Both the position numbers and the translations under genes were made by a program. The notes under the pieces were generated by a model. The model saw nothing but the letters and a program-made list of their open reading frames with translations, made no database searches and had not been told where the DNA came from. Below, piece by piece: positions 1-9,318 of a stretch of DNA of 64,000 bases (position 1 is the stretch's first letter; the number at the start of each line of letters is the position of its first letter). The stretch comes from an uncultured Pelagibacteraceae bacterium (GTDB taxonomy: Bacteria > Pseudomonadota > Alphaproteobacteria > Pelagibacterales > Pelagibacteraceae): contig CACJQQ010000001.1 of assembly GCA_902595625.1 (NCBI GenBank), positions 62,001 through 126,000 on the forward strand, given 5' to 3'.

Positions 1-3000
1 TAGCAACTCCTGCTGCTATTGTTCCAATACCCGTTGATGCTACTAACTTAACTCCAACCCTTGCACCCGGATTAATTTGTTTTAAATCGTAAATTAATTG
101 TGCCAAATCTTCTATAGAATAAATGTCATGATGTGGTGGTGGTGATATTAATGTAACGCCAGGTGTAGAATGTCTTAGTCTCGCTATTTCTTTTGTTACT
201 TTAAAACCAGGAAGCTGTCCACCTTCACCAGGTTTAGCGCCTTGAGCAATTTTTATTTCTATTTCATTAGCATTATTAAGATAGTCAACAGTTACTCCAA
301 ATCTTGCGGATGCAATTTGTTTTACTCTTGAATTTGCACTATCCCCGTTGGGTAAAGTTTTAAATCTTTTGGCATCTTCGCCACCTTCTCCACTACATGA
401 GGCGCCCTTAATTCTATTCATTCCCATAGCTAAAGTTTCATGCGCCTCTGCTGATAATGCGCCATGTGACATGCTTCCGCTTCCAAAACGTTTTAAAATT
501 TCTTCAATGGGCTCTACTTCATCTATATCAATTGGTTTTCTTTGATTTTTAAACTCTAGCAAGTCCCTTATATTAATTGGTGGCAAGTTATGAATTCCTG
601 CTGAATACTTTTTATACAATTCATAAGAACCACTTCCAACAGCGCTTTGTAATAAATGAATAAGTTTCCCTTGATATTGATGATCTTCTCCACTTTTTCT
701 GTATCTATATAAACCACCGATGGGTAACGTGAATACATTTTTTGCATTAAATTTTTCATGAAGTTCTTTAATTTTTTTCTCAATTCCGATTATACCAATT
801 CCTGAAATTCTCGAAGACATACCAGGAAAATAATCTGAAACTATTGCTCTACTTAAACCTACTGCTTCAAAATTACACCCACCTCTATAAGAACTAATTA
901 CTGATATTCCCATCTTTGACATAATTTTTAAAAGACCGGCATCAATTGATTTTTTAAATTTAATCACACATGTTTCAAAATCTGATTTACCAAATAATTT
1001 CTTTTCAAATCTTTGATAAATACTATCTATAGCTAAATACGGATTTACTGTTGTAGCTCCTACACCTATTAAAATAGCAAATGAATGTGTATCCATCGCA
1101 TCAGAGCACTCAACATTCAGGGAGCAATAACCTCGTAAGCCATGTTTTACTAAGTGTGAATGAACTGCTCCAACGGTTAATATGCTTGGGATACTTGCTT
1201 TTTGATTTGTGATGTTTTTATCAGATAATACCAAACAGGTACTTCCCTCTCTAACAGCTGTTTCCGCCTCTTCTCTAATTATCTCAATTCTTTCTTTAAG
1301 GGATTTATCAATTTCAAAAGTGCAATCAATTACCTTAACTTTTTTTGAAAAAAATTTTTTAAATTTTTTGAATTGAACGTTAGTAAGTATAGGACTATCT
1401 AAAACATAAATATTTTCCTCTGTTAGATTATCAAAATCTAATATATTACCTAGATTTCCAAATCTTGTTTTTAGACTCATAACTTTATTTTCTCTTAGAG
1501 AATCTATTGGGGGATTAGTTACTTGACTGAAGTTTTGTCTAAAATAGTGTGAGACTGGCCTAAAATGACTAGATAAAACTGCAACGGGAGTGTCATCACC
1601 CATTGAGCCTGATGCTTCTTTCCCCTCTTCCGCCATTGGATGAAGTATCAGCTCTAAGTCCTCTATGCTTAGCCCTGACAAGTACTGTCTTTTTCTTAAT
1701 TCCTCATTTAAAAAATTTGGCTTTTCACTTTCAGATGAAATTTTTTTTTCTAAATCTATGATTTGTTTATTGTATTTTTTATAATCTTTTGCCAAAAGAT
1801 CTTTAATCTCTTTATCTTTAAATAATTTGCCTTTTTTTAAATCGATTGCGATTATTTGGCCTGGGCCAAGTTTTCCTTTCTCTATGATCTTTTCCTCAGG
1901 AATTTTAATCATACCAGTTTCCGAGCCCGCAAAAAATAAATCGTCAGAGGTTATTGAATATCTAAGAGGTCTCAGTCCATTTCTATCAGATGAAGCTAAA
2001 ACCCACTTAGCATCAGTTGCACAAATGGCTGCTGGACCGTCCCAAGGTTCTATTGTGCTATTAAGGAAATTAAATAAGTCTTGATGATTTTTTGGAACTG
2101 TTTTACTCCTCTTTGACCATGAGTCTGGGATCATCATTAACTTAATTAATGGTGCTAATTTTCCTGAGTGAGTCAAAAGCTCGAAAACATTATCTAACGC
2201 ACCTGAGTCGGAAGAACTTCTAATTACCGGTTTTAAATTTTTAACATCTTTAAATAATGGGCTGGACATGTCTTGTTCATGAATTTTCATCCAGTTTATA
2301 TTTCCTTTAACTGTATTAATCTCACCATTGTGTGCTAAAGTTCTAAAAGGTTGAGCTAAGTCCCAGCTAGGGAAAGTATTTGTGGAATATCTTTGATGAA
2401 ATATTGCAAATCTAGAGGTTAATTTTTTATCGTTTAGATCTGGATAAAATTCCGATAACATTTCAGCCAAAAACATGCCCTTATACACGATAGATCTTGA
2501 GCTAAAAGAACAAATATAAAAATCTTTTATTTGTTTATCTCTTGCAAGTTTTTCAATTTTTTTTCTAGTCTCAAATAAATCTCTTTCTAGATCATTGGTT
2601 AGTAATGTCTCATTTTTTTTAAACATCACTTGTGCAATTTCTGGACGATTTTGATCTGCTGTTTTGCCTAAGACGCTCGAATTAATAGGAACTTGTCTCC
2701 AACCATATATGTAATAGTTTTCAGCTAACAGCGCGGACTCAATAATCTCTCTGCATTTTTCTTGTTCGGAATAATCTGTTCTTGGAAGAAAAACCATTCC
2801 TACACAAATTCTTTTATTTTCATCAAGAGTATGTCCAGTTGATAAAATTTTTTCTTTAAAGAAGTCCGGTGCTATCTCAATTTGAATTCCTGCACCATCA
2901 CCGGATTTACCATCAGCGTCTACTGCACCTCTGTGCCAAATTGCTTTCAAAGCTTCAATACCATGCTCAACAATTTTTCTAGATTTTTTACCATTAGTAG

Positions 3001-3097
3001 ATGCAATTAATCCCACGCCACAAGCGTCATGTTCCATTTCTGGTTTGTAACTAAAATTTTTTTCTAAAATCTTTCTATTTTTTTCGTAATTTTTCAT
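1..3097 (-). CDS. gltB: Glutamate synthase (NADPH) large subunit, N-terminal part; runs off the window start
   Basis: Minus-strand reading from ATG at 3097 gives MKNYEKNRKILEKNFSYKPEMEHDACGVGLIASTNGKKSRKIVEHGIEALKAIWHRGAVDADGKSGDGAG..., and near the edge GGEDAKRFKTLPNGDSANSRVKQIASARFGVT; adjacent to gltD. Missing from the ORF track because it has no stop inside the window. Confidence 0.95.
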   Translation of the reverse strand, partial: MKNYEKNRKILEKNFSYKPEMEHDACGVGLIASTNGKKSRKIVEHGIEALKAIWHRGAVDADGKSGDGAGIQIEIAPDFFKEKILSTGHTLDENKRICVGMVFLPRTDYSEQEKCREIIESALLAENYYIYGWRQVPINSSVLGKTADQNRPEIAQVMFKKNETLLTNDLERDLFETRKKIEKLARDKQIKDFYICSFSSRSIVYKGMFLAEMLSEFYPDLNDKKLTSRFAIFHQRYSTNTFPSWDLAQPFRTLAHNGEINTVKGNINWMKIHEQDMSSPLFKDVKNLKPVIRSSSDSGALDNVFELLTHSGKLAPLIKLMMIPDSWSKRSKTVPKNHQDLFNFLNSTIEPWDGPAAICATDAKWVLASSDRNGLRPLRYSITSDDLFFAGSETGMIKIPEEKIIEKGKLGPGQIIAIDLKKGKLFKDKEIKDLLAKDYKKYNKQIIDLEKKISSESEKPNFLNEELRKRQYLSGLSIEDLELILHPMAEEGKEASGSMGDDTPVAVLSSHFRPVSHYFRQNFSQVTNPPIDSLRENKVMSLKTRFGNLGNILDFDNLTEENIYVLDSPILTNVQFKKFKKFFSKKVKVIDCTFEIDKSLKERIEIIREEAETAVREGSTCLVLSDKNITNQKASIPSILTVGAVHSHLVKHGLRGYCSLNVECSDAMDTHSFAILIGVGATTVNPYLAIDSIYQRFEKKLFGKSDFETCVIKFKKSIDAGLLKIMSKMGISVISSYRGGCNFEAVGLSRAIVSDYFPGMSSRISGIGIIGIEKKIKELHEKFNAKNVFTLPIGGLYRYRKSGEDHQYQGKLIHLLQSAVGSGSYELYKKYSAGIHNLPPINIRDLLEFKNQRKPIDIDEVEPIEEILKRFGSGSMSHGALSAEAHETLAMGMNRIKGASCSGEGGEDAKRFKTLPNGDSANSRVKQIASARFGVTVDYLNNANEIEIKIAQGAKPGEGGQLPGFKVTKEIARLRHSTPGVTLISPPPHHDIYSIEDLAQLIYDLKQINPGARVGVKLVASTGIGTIAAGVA

Positions 3098-3101
3098 TTA
3101 G

Positions 3102-4547
3102 TTAAGCTGCTTCCACAGATTTATTTTTGTCAGCCTTTAATTTTAAATATTTTTCTATTTGTACAGCTGCATCTCTTCCATCTCTTATCGCCCACACAAC
3201 AAGAGATGCCCCTCTTACAATATCTCCTGCAGCAAAGACACCATCAAGATTTGTTTGCATCGATTTTAAATCAATTTTAATAGTGCCCCATTGAGAAATT
3301 ACTAATTCTTCAGCATTAAATAATTTAGGTAAATTTTCTGGATCAAATCCTAAGGATTTAATCACAAGATCTGCAGGTATTTCATACTCTGATCCTTTTT
3401 CAATCTCAGGTCTTCTTCTTCCTGAGGAGTCAGGTTCTCCTAATTTCATTTTATTTACTTCCACAGCTTTGACGCTCCTATCACCAATAAAACTTTTAGG
3501 GCTAGTTAACCAAACAAATTCTACCCCTTCTTCGATGGCATTGCCTACTTCTCTGGCTGATCCTGGCATGTTTTCTCGATCACGTCTGTATAAACATTTT
3601 ACAGATTTAGCTTTTTGACGTACAGAAGTTCTGACACAGTCCATAGCTGTATCTCCTCCACCAATCACGACAACGTTTTTTCCTTCAGCGTTTAAAGTGC
3701 CATCGTCAAATAGTTTTACTTTGTCACCTAATCCTTTTCTATTAGACGCAGTTAAAAACTCCATTGCAGGAAAAATATTTCGAAGATTTTGGCCAGGAAT
3801 ATCAATTTCTCTAGCTTTATAAACTCCGGTTGCTATTAGTATCGCATCATGTTTTTCTTTAAGTTCATATAAAGTTTTGTCTTTTCCAACTTCAAAATTT
3901 TGTACAAATTTTATTCCTGTTTCTTTAAGAAGCTTTGTTCTTCTCTCAACAACAAATTTTTCTAATTTAAAGTTAGGAATACCATAAATTAAAAGACCGC
4001 CTGGTCTGTCGTATCTATCGTAAATAGTAACTTGGTAGCCTGATTTTCTCAATTCCTCAGCACATGCCATTCCCGCAGGTCCAGCACCAATTATTCCTAT
4101 CGACTGTTTTAATTCTTTTTTTACTTTAAAAGGTTTTACCCATCCTTTATCCCAAGCAGTATCGGTGATATATTTTTCTATTGATCCTATAGTGACAGTT
4201 CCATGTCCAGATTGTTCAATTACACAATTTCCCTCGCACAGCCTATCTTGAGGGCATATTCTTCCACAAACCTCTGGCATATTATTTGTGCTTTGTGAGA
4301 CTTCGTAGGCTTCTTTCAAACGACCTTCGGCAGTTAATTTTAGCCAGTCTGGAATATTATTATTTAGCGGACAATGTATTTGGCAAAAAGGAACTCCACA
4401 TTGTGAACATCGACTAGATTGTTCTGCTGCTTTATTAGTAATGTATTCTTTGTAAATTTCATTAAAATCACCTTTTCTTTTATCAATGTTTCTCTTTTCA
4501 GGTGTTTCCTGTTTAAGATCTACAAATTTAAGCATTTTTTTAGTCAT
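3102..4547 (-). CDS. gltD: Glutamate synthase small subunit (NADPH)
   Basis: 481 aa; CSQCGVPFCQIHCPL Fe-S motif, GAGPAGMACAEELRKSGYQVTIYD FAD motif; next to gltB. Confidence 0.95.
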   Translation of the reverse strand: MTKKMLKFVDLKQETPEKRNIDKRKGDFNEIYKEYITNKAAEQSSRCSQCGVPFCQIHCPLNNNIPDWLKLTAEGRLKEAYEVSQSTNNMPEVCGRICPQDRLCEGNCVIEQSGHGTVTIGSIEKYITDTAWDKGWVKPFKVKKELKQSIGIIGAGPAGMACAEELRKSGYQVTIYDRYDRPGGLLIYGIPNFKLEKFVVERRTKLLKETGIKFVQNFEVGKDKTLYELKEKHDAILIATGVYKAREIDIPGQNLRNIFPAMEFLTASNRKGLGDKVKLFDDGTLNAEGKNVVVIGGGDTAMDCVRTSVRQKAKSVKCLYRRDRENMPGSAREVGNAIEEGVEFVWLTSPKSFIGDRSVKAVEVNKMKLGEPDSSGRRRPEIEKGSEYEIPADLVIKSLGFDPENLPKLFNAEELVISQWGTIKIDLKSMQTNLDGVFAAGDIVRGASLVVWAIRDGRDAAVQIEKYLKLKADKNKSVEAA

Positions 4548-4712
4548 GAAGGTGTTAATTAAGTTAAGAAAGATAATATTGGTAGCTTTTAAAGGTCAAT
4601 ACTAATTACCTAAATAACGAAAACCTATAAAAAACTGATGTCATTTTATGCATACCTGTTATGCATTCAAAATTGCCAATAAAAAAACAACCTTTAATTT
4701 TATTTATATAAT

Positions 4713-5471
4713 GTGATTGAAATTTTTATTTTATCTATAATACAAGGAATTACAGAATTTCTACCAGTAAGTTCTTCTTCTCATCTTATCCTAATTTCAA
4801 AGTATTTTAATTTTAGCAATCAGGGTCTCTCAATAGATGTAAGTTTGCACATAGGTTCATTTATCGCGGTACTAGTCTACTTTCATAAAGACATTTTAAG
4901 TTTACTAGATAACAAAATTTTATTTTTAAAAATATTAATTTCCTCGATGCCTGTCATGATCGTAGGTTTTTACCTGGTTGAAACTGGGATTATTGACAAA
5001 ATTAGAGATATAAAAGTTATTGCTTTTACTACTATAATATTTGGCGTTTTATTATTCATCAGTGATAAATTTAATCTGGAAAAAAATATAAATGAAAATT
5101 TTACTTTTAAATCTGCTTTCTTTATAGGATTTTTTCAAGTCTTATCTTTAATTCCTGGTGTGAGTAGATCTGGAATAGCTATCACAGCAGCTAGGTTATT
5201 AAGTTTTAAAAGAATTGACTCTGGAAAAATTTCATTTCTAATTTCTATTCCAATTTTAGGAGCGGTATCAGTGTTTGGAATTAAAAATTTAATTTTATCT
5301 GATAATTTAAATTTTACTTATTTAAATTTATTATCAATAATCACGTCTTTCATCTTTTCATATTTGACAATAAAATACTTCTTAAAGTATATAAAAAAGT
5401 TCAATTTAAATATATTTGTTTATTACAGAATTTTTTTAGGTTTGCTGCTTATAATATTGGCTTACTTATAA
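4713..5471 (+). CDS. uppP: Undecaprenyl-diphosphatase (UppP/BacA)
   Basis: GITEFLPVSSSSHL and PGVSRSGIAITAARLL motifs; multi-TM; GTG start. Confidence 0.92.
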   Translation: MIEIFILSIIQGITEFLPVSSSSHLILISKYFNFSNQGLSIDVSLHIGSFIAVLVYFHKDILSLLDNKILFLKILISSMPVMIVGFYLVETGIIDKIRDIKVIAFTTIIFGVLLFISDKFNLEKNINENFTFKSAFFIGFFQVLSLIPGVSRSGIAITAARLLSFKRIDSGKISFLISIPILGAVSVFGIKNLILSDNLNFTYLNLLSIITSFIFSYLTIKYFLKYIKKFNLNIFVYYRIFLGLLLIILAYL

Positions 5472-5602
5472 AATGTAAGTGATAATTAAAAGTATGATCA
5501 GAACTATGATAAAAAATATAATTACAGATTTTTGCAAAGAAAGATTGAATAAAGATTTCATAAACATACTGTATAATTATTTTTTAATAATGCAATTATT
5601 TT

Positions 5603-5679
5603 TGGTGCGCCTGCTAGGATTTGAACCCAGAACCTCCTGGTCCGTAGCCAAGCGCTCTATCCAGTTGAGCTACAGGCGC
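5603..5679 (-). tRNA. tRNA-Arg(ACG)
   Basis: Reverse complement GCGCCTGTAGCTCAACTGGATAGAGCGCTTGGCTACGGACCAGGAGGTTCTGGGTTCAAATCCTAGCAGGCGCACCA folds as a cloverleaf; anticodon loop CTACGGA; encoded CCA. Confidence 0.95.
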
Positions 5680-5749
5680 AAATTTTACTTATACCACAAT
5701 TTACAAATTATTATTGAAGAAATTCTAAATAGAACTAAAATGTTACTAA

Positions 5750-7108
5750 ATGCTTCTACTTTCAAAAAAGATTATTAATAAACACTTTATAATAAACTTT
5801 CTTTTCTCCTTTCTAATTGTGAGCTTTATTTTAGGCAATCCAGCGATAAACCTTAATGTATTACTCATAATAATTACATCAATTTTTTTTTTTAAAAAAA
5901 AGATATTTCAAATTGAGCTAGACTATTTTGATAAAATTTTAATTGTTTTATTTTTATATATTTTTTTATCCGGTACAATTAATAGCATTATATATTATAT
6001 CAATGGTTCAGAAAAAAGTTTTATAGTTTTTTATAAATCAATTTTTTTTTTTAGATACATAATTTTTTATTTTGTGATTAAATTTCTTATTAAAGAAAAT
6101 TTAATTAATTTCAAAATTTTTTTTATAACTGCGTTCTCATGTGTAGTGTTTGTTTGCTTTGATTTAATTTATCAATTTATTTTTGGGTATGATATATTCG
6201 GTTACAAAGCAGAAGCTTTTGAAAGAAGATTATCTGGACCTTTCGGCGAAGAACTTATAGCTGGATCATATATTCAAAAATTTTCATTAATTTCGTTATT
6301 TACAATTCCTATTTTTTTTAAATTTAAAAAAAATTATATTAAATATATTTTAACAATGTTTTTTATATTTTTATTATTAATAGCTCTTATTCTGTCTGGA
6401 AATAGAATACCTCTTGTTTTTTTTATTTTTACAGTTGCGGGAATTACTATTTTTGAAAAAAATCTAAGAAAATTTTTAATACCTTTTTTAATTTTGGTTT
6501 TTTCAATTTTATTTCTAACCTATGCTACTAATGATAGTTATAGAGAGCACATGCACAATTTCGCCCAAAAAACAATCCAAATACTATCACCCTTTTCCAA
6601 AAATAACATTCTAATGCCAGAGGAAGAGGAAAAATTTAAGGAATTCCAATTCTTTACTTACGAATATAAAGGACAAAAGTACAAGATAACTAATTCACAT
6701 TTAAAAGAATTTAAAACCGGCTATGTAACATGGTTAGATAGAAAATTATTTGGTGGTGGAATAAAGTCATTTAAAATTAACTGTCCAAAAGCTACTAAAT
6801 CATTAAATTGCGCTAGTCATCCTCATAACTATTACTTGGAAATATTAGCAAATTTAGGAATTTTTGGTTTCTTTATAATCTTAATATTATTTTTTATAAC
6901 ATTTATAAAAACTTTTGTTACTAAATATTTAAAAGACTCCAATTTAAATAGCTTTCACTTAATTACTCCTTTTATTTTTTTACTTTTTGCAGAAATATTT
7001 CCAATTAAAAGTACAGGCAGTTTTTTTTCCACTGGAAATGCAACTTACATATTTTTATTATTAGCCATCAATATGCAGCTTTCAAAAGTTAAAAATTATA
7101 TTGAATAG
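5750..7108 (+). CDS. O-antigen ligase / Wzy-like polymerase membrane protein
   Basis: Multi-TM; C-terminal SHPHNYYLEILANLGIFGF motif typical of the Wzy_C/O-antigen ligase family. Confidence 0.75.
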   Translation: MLLLSKKIINKHFIINFLFSFLIVSFILGNPAINLNVLLIIITSIFFFKKKIFQIELDYFDKILIVLFLYIFLSGTINSIIYYINGSEKSFIVFYKSIFFFRYIIFYFVIKFLIKENLINFKIFFITAFSCVVFVCFDLIYQFIFGYDIFGYKAEAFERRLSGPFGEELIAGSYIQKFSLISLFTIPIFFKFKKNYIKYILTMFFIFLLLIALILSGNRIPLVFFIFTVAGITIFEKNLRKFLIPFLILVFSILFLTYATNDSYREHMHNFAQKTIQILSPFSKNNILMPEEEEKFKEFQFFTYEYKGQKYKITNSHLKEFKTGYVTWLDRKLFGGGIKSFKINCPKATKSLNCASHPHNYYLEILANLGIFGFFIILILFFITFIKTFVTKYLKDSNLNSFHLITPFIFLLFAEIFPIKSTGSFFSTGNATYIFLLLAINMQLSKVKNYIE

Positions 7109-7135
7109 AAAATTTTAAAATTATAAATTATATAA

Positions 7136-8311
7136 ATGAGCAATAAAATCGTAATTACATCAGCATGTAGAACAGCTGTCGGGTCTTTGGGCAAGACTCT
7201 AAAAAATATTTCAGCTCATGAACTTGGTTCATCAGTAATAACTCGGTCTATAAAAAAATCAAAAATTAATAATGAGGAAGTTGATGAAATAATTATGGGA
7301 CAAGTTCTTACTGGTGGCACAGGCCAAAATCCAGCGAGACAGGCAGCAATTAAATCAGGTATACCAAAAGAGAAACCTGCTTATCTTGTAAATCAAGTTT
7401 GCGGGTCAGGAATAAGATCTGTTGCGTCTGGATTTCAAAGTATAAGGTCTGGGGACTCTAAAATTGTTATAGCAGGCGGACAAGAAAACATGTCTTTAGC
7501 ACCACATGCAATTAATTTAAGAGAAGGAAAAAAATTAGGTGACGCCGAAATAATAGATACAATGATAAAAGATGGATTATGGGATGCTTTTCATGGTTAT
7601 CATATGGGTGTCACTGCAGAAAATGTCGCTGAGAAATTTCAAATTACCAGAGAAGAACAAGATAAATTTGCTATTAGATCTCAAGATAAAGCTCTTAAAG
7701 CCCAAAAGCAAAATAAATTTAAAGAGGAAATAATCAGTTATAAAATAAAATCAAAAAAAGCTGAAATAGATTTTGATAAAGATGAGCACCCTAGAGAGGG
7801 AATAAATCTTGATGCGCTGTCTAGATTGAAACCTGTTTTTAAAAAAAACGGTACGGTAACTGCTGGAAATGCTTCTGGAATTAATGATGGGGCTGCAGCA
7901 GTAACATTGATGTCCTCTGAAGAAGCAAATAAAAAAAATTTAGATAAATTAGTCTCAATCAAATCATGGGCTAGCTGTGGTGTAGATCCTGCTCTGATGG
8001 GGACCGGGCCTATTCCTTCGTCAAAAAAAGCTTTAGAATTAGCAGGATGGGATATTAAAGATGTAGATCTTTTTGAAATAAATGAAGCATTTGCAGCACA
8101 AAGCTTAGCAGTATTAAAAACACTCTCTATTCCAGAAGAAAAGGTAAATGTAAACGGAGGTGCAATTGCTTTAGGTCATCCTATAGGTGCATCAGGAACA
8201 AGAATACTTGTTACGCTTATACATGAAATGATTAAGCGTGATGTAAAAAAAGGTTTAGCAACTCTATGTATCGGTGGTGGTATGGGTATTGCAATGTGTG
8301 TTGAAAGATAA
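7136..8311 (+). CDS. Acetyl-CoA acetyltransferase (thiolase)
   Basis: [31 protein letters not shown] and [10 protein letters not shown] thiolase signatures. Confidence 0.95.
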   Translation: MSNKIVITSACRTAVGSLGKTLKNISAHELGSSVITRSIKKSKINNEEVDEIIMGQVLTGGTGQNPARQAAIKSGIPKEKPAYLVNQVCGSGIRSVASGFQSIRSGDSKIVIAGGQENMSLAPHAINLREGKKLGDAEIIDTMIKDGLWDAFHGYHMGVTAENVAEKFQITREEQDKFAIRSQDKALKAQKQNKFKEEIISYKIKSKKAEIDFDKDEHPREGINLDALSRLKPVFKKNGTVTAGNASGINDGAAAVTLMSSEEANKKNLDKLVSIKSWASCGVDPALMGTGPIPSSKKALELAGWDIKDVDLFEINEAFAAQSLAVLKTLSIPEEKVNVNGGAIALGHPIGASGTRILVTLIHEMIKRDVKKGLATLCIGGGMGIAMCVER

Positions 8312-8322
8312 ATTATTTTTCA

Positions 8323-9216
8323 ATGGAACTTCCTGTAGTAAATCACCCTGATTACGTTGCTAAAATTAACGATGATAACAAATTTCCTATTCAGAAATTT
8401 GGTGCTTTAGCAAAACATTTATTAAAAGTTGGTGTGGTTAAAAAATTTTTTATTCCTCAAGAATGTTCTACTGAAACAATGAAAACGTCACATTCATTAG
8501 AATATATAAATCATATTAGAAATAAGACTTTAGATATCAAACTTCAGAAAAGAATTGGCTTTCCAATCAATAATAGTGTTGTGAGAAGATCCTTTGTTGC
8601 AACTGGTGGAACCGTTCTAGCTAGTAAACTTGCTTTAGACTCGAAGCTGGCATGTAATACTGCAGGTGGTAGTCATCATGCTACATTCGATTGTGGTGCT
8701 GGTTATTGTGTCTTTAATGATGTCGCTGTGGCAGCAAATTATTTAAAAAATAAGAACTACGCTAAAAAAATACTTATTATCGATTTAGATGTGCACCAAG
8801 GAAATGGAAATTCAGAAATATTTAAAAATGATCCAAATATTTTAACATTTAGTATGCACTGTGCGTCCAATTACCCGGCAAAAAAATCAAAGAGCGATAT
8901 TGATATTGAACTTAAAGATCATATGGAAGATGAGGAGTACTTAAATATTCTTTATAAAAATTTGAAAGAACTTAATAAAAATAATTATGATTTTGTATTC
9001 TACGTAGCCGGTGTAGATATTCATCATGAAGACAGATTAGGAAAGCTCAAAATATCTGATGAAGGAATAAATAAAAGAGACAGAATTGTTGTTGAAAATT
9101 TTTACCTAAAAAATACTCCTTTATGTGGTGTTTTAGGCGGAGGTTATAATAAAAGTTTTGAAAAACTTATTGAGCTTCATTCTATGCTTCACAAAAATTG
9201 TGCTGAAATTATTTGA
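8323..9216 (+). CDS. Histone deacetylase / acetoin-utilization family protein
   Basis: GGSHHATFDCGAGYCVFNDVAVAANYL, DLDVHQGNG, GVDIHHEDRLG motifs. Confidence 0.9.
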   Translation: MELPVVNHPDYVAKINDDNKFPIQKFGALAKHLLKVGVVKKFFIPQECSTETMKTSHSLEYINHIRNKTLDIKLQKRIGFPINNSVVRRSFVATGGTVLASKLALDSKLACNTAGGSHHATFDCGAGYCVFNDVAVAANYLKNKNYAKKILIIDLDVHQGNGNSEIFKNDPNILTFSMHCASNYPAKKSKSDIDIELKDHMEDEEYLNILYKNLKELNKNNYDFVFYVAGVDIHHEDRLGKLKISDEGINKRDRIVVENFYLKNTPLCGVLGGGYNKSFEKLIELHSMLHKNCAEII

Positions 9217-9318
9217 AACTCAGTCCCAACTACCTTTAAAGGAGTTCCAGGGTTAGGACCGAGCTTAATTAAAATTTAGTTTAAATTAATGACAAGTTTA
9301 ATGATAGAAAATGACGCG

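Noticed and set aside
348-2084. ORFs at 348..545, 568..783 and 1827..2084
   Set aside because: Shadow ORFs antisense or out of frame within gltB, whose true minus-strand frame reads through continuously.
5479-5778. 99-aa ORF on plus strand
   Set aside because: Runs antisense through the tRNA-Arg gene (peptide LLGFEPRTSWSVAKRSIQLSYRR is the classic tRNA translation artefact).
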